A DNA stretch of 64,000 nucleotides. Origin: RGIG5050 sp045636065 (lineage in GTDB: Bacteria; Verrucomicrobiota; Kiritimatiellia; RFP12; UBA1067). Under the pieces are notes generated by a model, which had not been told where the DNA came from, searched no databases, and saw only the letters and a program-made list of their open reading frames with translations. The translations under genes and the position numbers were made by a program. Below, one piece after another: positions 17,501-23,249 of the stretch (position 1 is its first letter; each line of letters begins with the position of its first letter). Location of the stretch: contig JAZTWW010000049.1 in assembly GCA_045636065.1 (NCBI GenBank), forward strand, positions 1 through 64,000. The letters run 5' to 3'.

Positions 17501-18804
17501 ATCCTCCCGCCCTTTGCAAGCGCGGCGTCGAGATCCATCGTCCACTCGCCGTAATCGAAATCCTCGCCGATCCACTTGGGGTTGTCGATCGATGTGGCGA
17601 CGGGCGCGATGAACTCGATATCCGTCTCGCCGACGGTTTCGTCGCCGTCCTTGAGAGCGATGGAGACCTTGTTGCCGGCCGTCTTGTCGGCATCGGCGAA
17701 CTCGACAGTCACGACCTTGTTTGTGACATCCTTCGCCCAATCGACGGCGACGACCTTCTCGACCGTATCACTTCCAGGGTTGCCTGCAAGAGTCCTTCCC
17801 GATGTACCTGCAAGGACCGCGGGAGCCTTCTTGTAGGTGACGACGATAGTCTGGGAGAATGTGTCCTTCACGTCACGGACGAGATCGAGGTCGAGCGAAT
17901 CGACCGTAGGCTCGGCCTCAAGGACGCCAGGCTCAACCACAAAGCTGCCGCCGAGATACGGGGCCTCGACAAAGCCAAGCTCAGCCTCGTCAAGGACTGC
18001 GCCCTTCGCGTTGAACGCCCTGAAGGTGACGTTCGACCCAGGCACGTATTCGCTTCTCTTGATCGAGATCTTGAGCGTCTTGGACGTTTCGGAAGCCGCC
18101 CAGGCAACAACGTTCGTCTCGACTTTGCCAGAGGGATACGTGACCGTCAGATTCTGGTTCGTGGCGCCGACCTTTTCGCGCACAAGCTCAAGCTCCACGT
18201 CCCTCGCCTGGTCGGTGGACTGGTTCGGGAAATACATGAACTCGGGATCGACGGACTCAATCGTTCCGCCCGGGAACACGTCGACCTCATACTCGCCTGC
18301 GTACATGTCGCAGACGTTTATGAACTGCTGCGCAAGAGTACCTTTCCTCGCCGCCGCAGGAATCGTGGGATCGCTCGAGCGGCCCGTGAACCTGATAAGA
18401 GTCTTGCCCTTCCAGTACACGGCGCAATAGGGCCACCTCGTGCTGTCCGGCGGCTTCGCGAACGCCTTTATGGTCGAACCCTCTCCGCCTTTGCCGTATC
18501 CGAACACGAAAACGTACTTCTTCGCTTCCTGCCAGTTTATTATCGTCGAGGTGGCACAGGCCGTCTCTAGCTTCTTGCACTGGCCGCAGCTCGGGTCGGC
18601 CCAGAAGACGATCATCGGAATGCCGTTCTCGTCCGCCAATTTCTTCGCGGCGGAGAAATTCGTGTTCCAGACGCCCGGCTCGACGGGAAGGTCGTCTGAG
18701 ATGATCATTCCTGGCGCATTCGGAAGCGTCAGGGCGTTAACGGCAAACGATGCCGCCATTGCAAGCGCCGCAAGGACGCCGCGTATACTCGTCTCTCTCG
18801 TCAT
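14506..18804 (-). CDS. Giant exported protein with two thioredoxin-like domains
   Basis: 1432 residues with a signal peptide (about 1-24, SFAVNALT). Thioredoxin-like domain 1 has Cys73-Gly-Gln-Cys76. Two beta domains follow (about 190-410). Thioredoxin-like domain 2 has Cys445-Thr-Asp-Cys448 in TLWCTDCANVK. The long C-terminal part is beta-rich, with acidic segments, a putative Ig unit (LPAGVTLKYDSVKKAVVLSG) and a domain shared with the 1019-aa protein of this operon. Two separate CxxC motifs in one exported chain suggest disulfide exchange or redox sensing at the cell surface. Its start overlaps the parvulin lipoprotein stop as ATGA. No known full-length family is recognised. Confidence 0.75.
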   Translation of the reverse strand: MTRETSIRGVLAALAMAASFAVNALTLPNAPGMIISDDLPVEPGVWNTNFSAAKKLADENGIPMIVFWADPSCGQCKKLETACATSTIINWQEAKKYVFVFGYGKGGEGSTIKAFAKPPDSTRWPYCAVYWKGKTLIRFTGRSSDPTIPAAARKGTLAQQFINVCDMYAGEYEVDVFPGGTIESVDPEFMYFPNQSTDQARDVELELVREKVGATNQNLTVTYPSGKVETNVVAWAASETSKTLKISIKRSEYVPGSNVTFRAFNAKGAVLDEAELGFVEAPYLGGSFVVEPGVLEAEPTVDSLDLDLVRDVKDTFSQTIVVTYKKAPAVLAGTSGRTLAGNPGSDTVEKVVAVDWAKDVTNKVVTVEFADADKTAGNKVSIALKDGDETVGETDIEFIAPVATSIDNPKWIGEDFDYGEWTMDLDAALAKGGRILAATEGTLWCTDCANVKSYLQYQDEFIEWARDTKVTLVTIDLPSRKDPNNTLLSYASEGGAKYLSRKGISSADAKDIYDRNHQLAYEDWKLSDQERTGVPTFFAVRDDGTVAGRITEYTTSSSYIKNAGVAPTILRLEELLALKEDDAEEDTELAMCENSFELEESVKGTLSGADTIDMYEMEVGADAMAKLTLSPSSELAAPAEVTLALSVVAEDEDGEDYLEEIATATGDLSQGYIALDCEVDGEAEYYVTVRATRPAATNKTNLFALAYPGDATAPYTLSSSVLVIPAESSKSYTTSSGFLAIRVVEDEIYRIQGIGDITGVEGLEDVDGKGLYFRATDSGDVVVPTQYGAGEATVVTYQIWQPGEFEFVKTEQTAFSFNGAATVAVQRTGGSSGAASVKLTVKEQGGTIEEGRVTIPQDLTLSWNDGESGEKSITVTLFDNQQFSPSEYTVFGLEAVKLPTGATLDDETDHKLTVSDSTDPVFEETEYDVGLYQNFASGVEFGVYNVTNGTVTLTKKSGALPAGVTLKYDSVKKAVVLSGTPTVKGTFTASFTITTTVGGKKTTGTPTTFTLTVDDPAEKNPYTNKAYNNTCAVIHDHEDGTIVVGELTVSVTAKNRITAKFQSTESTVTTFTGAWEDIESETGTALAMLKNSKGSTLVLSLDTEGTISGALEGVSNYFEGPLTVNETPAKETGVWKSFTGYYTVTLPNRDICAGEAEAGSIYEPHGTGYITFTMTSTAAVRNGRVTYVGYLPDGQYVNGSVSLTANPENAKKAKLYIFKRAQKDVTGIAVTICADAAETCDDTSQLQVIKDIPGFVNYMLHRETNGRYEYAVTLLAYGGYFTKSLSPLKICEMFDYEDLYLSRKFAVSIDPSYAADGINGSIASVPSAVATAKSSGFSLSGKVGVITMSYAKATGIVSGTARVTFSSGKYLTGTYKCALLPGWDDCGCGDGTEDIVTRPFASGTLYFTEKEPVSGLQIKRSIPVDLNVITEE

Positions 18805-19910
18805 TTATCTGCCTCCTGCCCACGATTCGCGGGCGGGTTCAATTTCTCGTTTAAAATCTGCTTGCCGTACGGGTATTCAAGCCTGGCCTTAACCACAAGA
18901 TCCCTGATGCGTTCGTTGAGAAGCTTGGCCCTGTACTCCTTCATCTCCTCGGCCATGACCGTCTCGGCCGTCGGGATCTCGAGAAATTCCGGAAGCTGGA
19001 AGAATACCCTTGAAATCTCATACCTCTGGGGCTCGGTATCGGTGACGTTCATAAGCTTCATGATCATAAGGCCGTTGTCGCCTTCGATGGGCGGAGAGAA
19101 ATCCCCGGGCTTCATCTCTTTGAGGAGCCTTACTACCTCATCGTCACCTGCGAGCTGCCCGAGCTCGAAAAGCCCCCACTCGCCACCGCAGCCTTTGCCG
19201 TCGTCGTCCTCGGTGTATTTTTCGGCAATCTGCGCGAAATCGGCGCCTGCACTGATCTCCTCCCAGACGTTCGTTGCACGCGCAAAGACGAGCGTATTCG
19301 TGGCCTGGGCGATTTCATTGTATCTTTCAGCAGTTGAAATTCTTTCCTCCACAAGCTCCTCGGGGATCTCCAAGGGGCTCTTTTCATATTCCGCCTCATC
19401 GATCGCCGCCACAAGGGCCTCCATAGCGATCTGCGCGTCAAGAACTCCCTGAAGCTCCACGGGGAGAGACGCCTTCAAATCATCATATCCCTTCTGCGGA
19501 GGTTTTCTGTACATCTTGAAAGCCCTCTCCCTGTATTTTGCGAGGCTTTCTTCACTCGGGACAAGTCCACTCTTGAGCGCATATCCTTCAATTGCGGCCA
19601 TCTGCACGAGACCGGCCGGAGCCTGGCTTCTTATGGTACGCTCGATTCTCGCCCTCTCCTGATCGTCCATGGCGCCTTTGCGCCTATTGGACTGCAGAAG
19701 AACCCTCAAAGCAACGCTTCTTTCAAGCACGCCCTTCGTAATGGGCGTTCCGTCAACTACTATGACGGCATCGGTATCTTTAAGGCCATCGTATGTTGCA
19801 CCTTCAACAGGCGTCTGTTCCGGAAGGGCGTTTGAGCTGCCTCCCGCATCCCTTTCGCCGCACCCGGCCAGAATCCCTGCAACTAGAATCGCCGCAAATA
19901 TCCTCTTCAT
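18801..19910 (-). CDS. Parvulin-type peptidyl-prolyl isomerase lipoprotein
   Basis: 369 residues from the ATG at 19910 (GGAAAAG upstream). The signal ends in the lipobox LAGC with lipidated Cys17. A SurA/PrsA-like helical N-terminal part follows (VVVDGTPITKGVLERSVALR, then KSGLVPSEESLAKYR), then a rotamase domain at about 210-310, marked by YTEDD, GGEWGLFELGQL and MKPGDFSPPIEGDNGLMIMKL. The family helps exported proteins fold. Placed directly before the 1432-aa protein with an ATGA overlap, it is most simply a dedicated folding factor for the exported products of this operon. The start 26 codons upstream is rejected for lack of a signal. Confidence 0.88.
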   Translation of the reverse strand: MKRIFAAILVAGILAGCGERDAGGSSNALPEQTPVEGATYDGLKDTDAVIVVDGTPITKGVLERSVALRVLLQSNRRKGAMDDQERARIERTIRSQAPAGLVQMAAIEGYALKSGLVPSEESLAKYRERAFKMYRKPPQKGYDDLKASLPVELQGVLDAQIAMEALVAAIDEAEYEKSPLEIPEELVEERISTAERYNEIAQATNTLVFARATNVWEEISAGADFAQIAEKYTEDDDGKGCGGEWGLFELGQLAGDDEVVRLLKEMKPGDFSPPIEGDNGLMIMKLMNVTDTEPQRYEISRVFFQLPEFLEIPTAETVMAEEMKEYRAKLLNERIRDLVVKARLEYPYGKQILNEKLNPPANRGQEADK

Positions 19911-19951
19911 CTTTTCCAGCCTTTCGGTAGGGTGCCTTTTTTTGCTAATGA

Positions 19952-20008
19952 GAAGGCTACGGAGCTTATCACTACCGTAGCCTTCCATTGTCTACGGCTT
20001 TCGCCGTA
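19952..20008 (-). other. Two intergenic RNA hairpins
   Basis: Between the Cys-rich protein gene and the lipoprotein gene the sequence folds into two perfect stems: an 11-bp stem (19952-19962 with 19975-19985, GAAGGCTACGG against CCGTAGCCTTC) and a 6-bp stem (19993-19998 with 20003-20008, tetraloop). On the minus strand no U-run follows, so this is not a standard terminator. Such a structure could stabilise the upstream message or lower read-through into the rest of the operon. Confidence 0.6.
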
Positions 20009-20039
20009 TCAACCAACGGTTGTTACACCGTAATCAGCT

Positions 20040-20816
20040 TCAGACATCGGAGCCGCTAGCCGACGTGAACTTCTTGGGAAGGATCGCGGAGAGGCCACCC
20101 TTCTTGGCGAACTTCTTGGCAGCGGACTTGTCCCACTTGAGGGACCAGGTGCCGTAAGCGGCGGTGAGCTCGGTCTGGCCGGCATCGTCGGTGCAGATCA
20201 TGAACGTACCGACTTCCGTCGTGACAGGATCAGAGCAGGAAACCTCGGTCTCGCAGTCAGCCTTGGTCTTGGTGCCGGCGAAGTTGCCGGAGAGGCTCTT
20301 CACGAGAGCGCTCTTCTTGTCCCAGCTGCCGAAACCGGCGAGGCGGAGAGCATAGTTGTCGCTCGTGTAGGTACCAACGGCCTCAACGACCTTGCTCTTC
20401 TCAGTGGTCTTGCCACCGATGCGGTCAACGAAATCCCAAGCGAGAGCGGCGCCAGTGTCCTCCTCGTAGGTCTTGCCATCCCAGAAGATGGGCGTGAGAC
20501 CTTCGAACGCCTCAACGCACTCGCAAGCATCGCTGCAAGCTTCGGCGTCGGTCACGAGGCTCCAGGCACCATCAGCACCCTCGGTGCCGGCATAGAGGTA
20601 ACCAGCGACCTTGGCGGAGGCCTTCTTGCGGTAGCAAACGACCTCGGGATCGCTGCAGGAGACTTTCGTCTTCTTGGCGATGGGAGCCGTGGTCTTGATG
20701 CTGAACGAAACCTTGTACACGCTAACGCAGGTGTAGGTCGTAGGATCGCTGCAGTTGTCGCTAGCGAAAGCACCAACAGTGGCGGCCATCGCAGCTGCAA
20801 TCATGAGCTTCTTCAT
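20040..20816 (-). CDS. Cys-rich secreted protein with CSDP repeats
   Basis: A 258-residue protein with a clear signal peptide (MKKLMIAAAMAATVGAFA). The mature part has ten cysteines and repeats the tetrapeptide CSDP three times (NCSDPTT, SCSDPEVV, SCSDPVT). It also has a Cys-dense stretch ACSDACECVEA. Alternating beta-strand segments (AVGTYTSDNYALRLAGFGSW, SLSGNFAG, AYGTWSLKW) resemble the C-terminal domain of the big exported proteins downstream. The gene heads the long exported operon behind a structured leader and strong promoter, so it is probably abundant. I know no family for it; an even number of cysteines fits disulfide bonding outside the cell. Confidence 0.7.
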   Translation of the reverse strand: MKKLMIAAAMAATVGAFASDNCSDPTTYTCVSVYKVSFSIKTTAPIAKKTKVSCSDPEVVCYRKKASAKVAGYLYAGTEGADGAWSLVTDAEACSDACECVEAFEGLTPIFWDGKTYEEDTGAALAWDFVDRIGGKTTEKSKVVEAVGTYTSDNYALRLAGFGSWDKKSALVKSLSGNFAGTKTKADCETEVSCSDPVTTEVGTFMICTDDAGQTELTAAYGTWSLKWDKSAAKKFAKKGGLSAILPKKFTSASGSDV

Positions 20817-20979
20817 TGTTCTTCTTTCCTTTTTTGTTTTACTCCCAACGGCTCGGCCACCCGGCCTCGCCGCTAGGAGCGGTTAACCTGTTCCAAACAA
20901 CTCGAGGCCAACTTCTTTTATGCCCGGTTTTCCCTAGGCCCGGACACACCGTCCGAAAACCTCTTATTGCTTGAAAGCG
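20817..20979 (-). promoter_or_regulatory. Structured 5' leader, candidate regulatory RNA
   Basis: About 163 untranslated bases separate the predicted transcript start from the ATG. Reading the minus strand, arm GGTTTTC (20955-20961) pairs with GAAAACC (20926-20932) and encloses a GGAC/GTCC hairpin (20951-20954 with 20942-20945). Nearer the gene, an 11-bp stem joins 20869-20879 with 20842-20852 and encloses a GGCC/GGCC hairpin (20863-20866 with 20855-20858). A purine-rich stretch with the ribosome site follows. The fold does not match a riboswitch class that I can recall. Confidence 0.5.
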
Positions 20980-21593
20980 GTGCGTATTGTACCATATCCC
21001 GGAGCGAAAGTCAACAATGATTTTAAAAAAATTTCAACTTCTTTTAAGGCGCGTCCCCTGTGCGAAATCGCGTTCTTCTCTTCAGGATCAAGCTCCGCAA
21101 AGGTTTTCTCATATCCATCGGGTATAAACAGGGGATCGTATCCAAAGCCGCCTGCTCCTGAATTTTTTTTCGCAATGCGCCCAGAGCTGCGCCCCTCTAT
21201 ATCATACACCTTGCCATCAGGTGCCACGAGCGCAATCGCGCAGGTGAAATGGGCCGATCTATCTTCAACGCCTTCGAGGTTCTTTAGAAGAAGGGCGTTG
21301 TTCGCGGCCGAGTCTCCATCAAGTCCCGCATAGCGCGCGCTGTATACGCCCGGCGCGCCGCCGAGCGCATCCACCGAAAGGCCTGAATCGTCGGCCATTA
21401 TCCAAGCGCCTGGATGGCGGGGCGCGATTGCAAGCGCCTTCAAGCGCGCATTGCCGCAGAACGTCTTTTCAGTCTCCTCGACGTCGGGGCTGTCCGGCAC
21501 AATCGTCCATCCGGGAAGGATCTCTGAGATCTCCCTCAGCTTGTGGGCGTTATGCGTTGCAACCACAAGCATAAAAGAGGAAGAGGCGGGCAT
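20964..21593 (-). CDS. rdgB: RdgB/HAM1, XTP/dITP pyrophosphatase
   Basis: A 209-residue housecleaning enzyme that hydrolyses non-canonical purine triphosphates. It starts with the family motif VVATHNAHKLREI. WIMADDSGLSVDALGGAPGVYSARYAG is the metal and base site, and FGYDPLFIPDG with the SHRGRAL tail completes it. The ATG at 21593 has GGGGAGG seven bases upstream; a later ATG (21572) has no such site. The start codon and ribosome site lie within a strong hairpin. Its 3' end contains the promoter of the exported-protein operon. Confidence 0.92.
   Translation of the reverse strand: MPASSSFMLVVATHNAHKLREISEILPGWTIVPDSPDVEETEKTFCGNARLKALAIAPRHPGAWIMADDSGLSVDALGGAPGVYSARYAGLDGDSAANNALLLKNLEGVEDRSAHFTCAIALVAPDGKVYDIEGRSSGRIAKKNSGAGGFGYDPLFIPDGYEKTFAELDPEEKNAISHRGRALKEVEIFLKSLLTFAPGYGTIRTAFKQ
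20986..21014 (-). promoter_or_regulatory. Promoter of the exported-protein operon
   Basis: -35 TTGACT (21009-21014), 17-bp spacer, -10 TACAAT (20986-20991) on the minus strand, overlapping the last codons of rdgB. The predicted start near 20979 gives the long structured leader described separately. It is the only strong promoter I find for the run of ten genes down to uppS. Confidence 0.75.
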
Positions 21594-21604
21594 AGACCCG
21601 CCTC
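21583..21604 (-). terminator. Hairpin at acpP end enclosing the rdgB start
   Basis: GAGGCGGG (21583-21590) and CCCGCCTC (21597-21604) form a perfect 8-bp GC stem with a six-base loop. On the minus strand a T-rich stretch follows, which suits partial termination after acpP. The stem also buries the GGAGG of rdgB and the loop starts at its ATG, so it may limit rdgB translation. On the plus strand a run of six T follows after CCC. Confidence 0.55.
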
Positions 21605-21634
21605 CCCTTTTTTGCTCCTTTGACAGGGAAGTTC

Positions 21635-21898
21635 TCACTTCGCCGCCGAGCCGTCGTCGCCGTACCCCTTGGATGTGAGGTAGTCGATGACTTTACCAAC
21701 CGTGGTGAGCTTCTCCGCATCCTCTTCAGGGATCGCGGCGCCGAACTCCTCTTCGAAAGCCATGATAAGTTCAACGCTGTCGAGAGAGTCAGCGCCGAGG
21801 TCGTCAATGAAGGAAGCTTCAACCGTAACCTGCTCTGCATTGACGCCGAGCTGGTCGACGATTATCTCTTTCACGCGGTCTTCGAGTTTACCTGCCAT
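21635..21898 (-). CDS. acpP: Acyl carrier protein
   Basis: An 87-residue acidic four-helix protein. The phosphopantetheine site is Ser38 in GADSLDSVELIMAFEEEF, the hallmark of fatty-acid-synthesis ACPs. The C-terminus is about nine residues longer than in E. coli, with the tail YGDDGSAAK. A promoter lies 30-58 bases upstream. It is monocistronic or leads into rdgB through a hairpin. Other fab genes are absent nearby; a ketosynthase-hotdog fusion at 43 kb may use it or a dedicated carrier. Confidence 0.96.
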   Translation of the reverse strand: MAGKLEDRVKEIIVDQLGVNAEQVTVEASFIDDLGADSLDSVELIMAFEEEFGAAIPEEDAEKLTTVGKVIDYLTSKGYGDDGSAAK

Positions 21899-21927
21899 TT
21901 TAAGTCTCCTTTGTTGTGGACGGTTGT

Positions 21928-21956
21928 ATTATACTAAATTCCGATGGAAATTGCAA
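21928..21956 (-). promoter_or_regulatory. Promoter of acpP
   Basis: -35 TTGCAA (21951-21956), 17-bp spacer, -10 TATAAT (21928-21933) on the minus strand, in the 60-bp gap after aroA. Transcription would start near 21921, about 23 bases before the acpP ATG. Confidence 0.78.
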
Positions 21957-21960
21957 GCCC

Positions 21961-23244
21961 CTATAATCCAACTCCTAAATTTTCAAGCATAACTCGAAAA
22001 TCGGGAAAGGATTCATCGAGAATTTGCGCATTCCTTACGGTTACATGCGCCCGCAACCCTGCGAGCGCCATTGACATTGCAAGACGGTGGTCGCCCGAGG
22101 CGTCAAGCTGGCCACCTTTCAAGGTTCCGCCTTCGATGGCGAAACCGTCTTCAAATCCACGCGCCTTTACGCCGAGCGAAGAGAGCTTCGAAACTATCGC
22201 CTCGATGCGGTCCGTCTCCTTGAACCTAAGCTCCTTTGCGCCTCTTACCGTCGTCTCGCCCTCGGCGAACGATGCGGCGACGGCTATCGCGGGAAACTCG
22301 TCTATCGATCTTACCACGAGATCCCCGCCTATTTCGATGCCCTTGAGCGGCTGGGCATTGAGCCTTACGCACCCGACCTCTTCGCCAAACATTTCACCTG
22401 TTGTCTCGACCTCTAGAGCCGCTCCCATCTGCGAGAGGACATCAAGTATTCCCGTTCTCGTTCCGTTCAAGAGGACGTCACGTATTTCGATTTCGCTCCC
22501 GGGGACTATGGCCGCCGCCACAAGGATGAACGCGGCGCTTGAAATGTCGCCAGGAAGATCTCCTGAAAGCGGCTTTAAAGGCGATGAAAGCGGCTTTACG
22601 CGGACCGTAGCGCCAACGCTTTCGATTTGAGCGCCCATAGAGCGGAGCATGCGCTCGGTATGGTCGCGCCCGGGGCCAGGCTCGGAGATGGTGGATTCGC
22701 CGTCCGCGCCAAGCGCTGCAAGTATGACGGCGCTTTTCACCTGGGCGCTTGCAACGGGAAGCTTCCAGTCTATGGCCTTGAGGGGATAAGTCCCCCTTCC
22801 AATCGCAATCGGGGCCTTGCCGTCAGATGTGGCGACTTTCGCCCCCATCGCCGCAAGCGGATCTGCGACGCGGCCCATCGGCCTCGATCTCAAACCTTCG
22901 CTTCCGTCCAGCACGGCTTCGCTTCCCGTCCCCGCGATTGCACCTGCAAGAAGACGCATCGTCGTCGCTGAATTGCGGCAGTCTATGCGCCCATAATCCG
23001 GAAACGCCTTGAAGCCGCAGCCCTCGACCCTCAATGTTCCATCTTCGAGGCTTGATCTCACTCCAAGCGACGAAAGCGCTTGAAGCATTGCGCGCGAAAC
23101 GCCCGTCGAGGGGAAATTGCCTATGACGCTTACGCCATCCGCCAAAGAAGCGAAAAGCGCCGCGCGGTGCGCAAGCGACTTGTCGCCTTTAAGACGGACG
23201 CACCCCTTGAGGGGGCGCGTCGCAACTGGAAGCGTCATATCCAA
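21961..23244 (-). CDS. aroA: AroA, EPSP synthase
   Basis: A 427-residue 5-enolpyruvylshikimate-3-phosphate synthase (shikimate pathway). Visible features are the N-terminal phosphate site KGDKSLAHRAALFASLA, DCRNSATTMRLLAGAIAG (variant of GNAGT-type loop), LDGSEGLRSRPMGR, ELRFKETDRIEAI and the C-terminal DHRLAMSMALAG. The segment RNSATTMR is typical of the class II-like enzymes of Gram-positive and some other bacteria. It follows the polysaccharide kinase gene by only 5 bp, so it is expressed as the last gene of the exopolysaccharide operon, although it has no clear link to that process. Confidence 0.93.
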   Translation of the reverse strand: MDMTLPVATRPLKGCVRLKGDKSLAHRAALFASLADGVSVIGNFPSTGVSRAMLQALSSLGVRSSLEDGTLRVEGCGFKAFPDYGRIDCRNSATTMRLLAGAIAGTGSEAVLDGSEGLRSRPMGRVADPLAAMGAKVATSDGKAPIAIGRGTYPLKAIDWKLPVASAQVKSAVILAALGADGESTISEPGPGRDHTERMLRSMGAQIESVGATVRVKPLSSPLKPLSGDLPGDISSAAFILVAAAIVPGSEIEIRDVLLNGTRTGILDVLSQMGAALEVETTGEMFGEEVGCVRLNAQPLKGIEIGGDLVVRSIDEFPAIAVAASFAEGETTVRGAKELRFKETDRIEAIVSKLSSLGVKARGFEDGFAIEGGTLKGGQLDASGDHRLAMSMALAGLRAHVTVRNAQILDESFPDFRVMLENLGVGL

Positions 23245-23249
23245 TATCG

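Noticed and set aside
19952..19985. Intrinsic terminator on the minus strand
   Set aside because: The stem is strong, but the coding-strand sequence after it lacks a U-run; the T-run lies on the wrong side for leftward transcription.
20817..20979. Known riboswitch (c-di-GMP, SAM, cobalamin, fluoride, glycine)
   Set aside because: I compared the conserved cores that I know for these classes and none is present; left as an unclassified structured leader.
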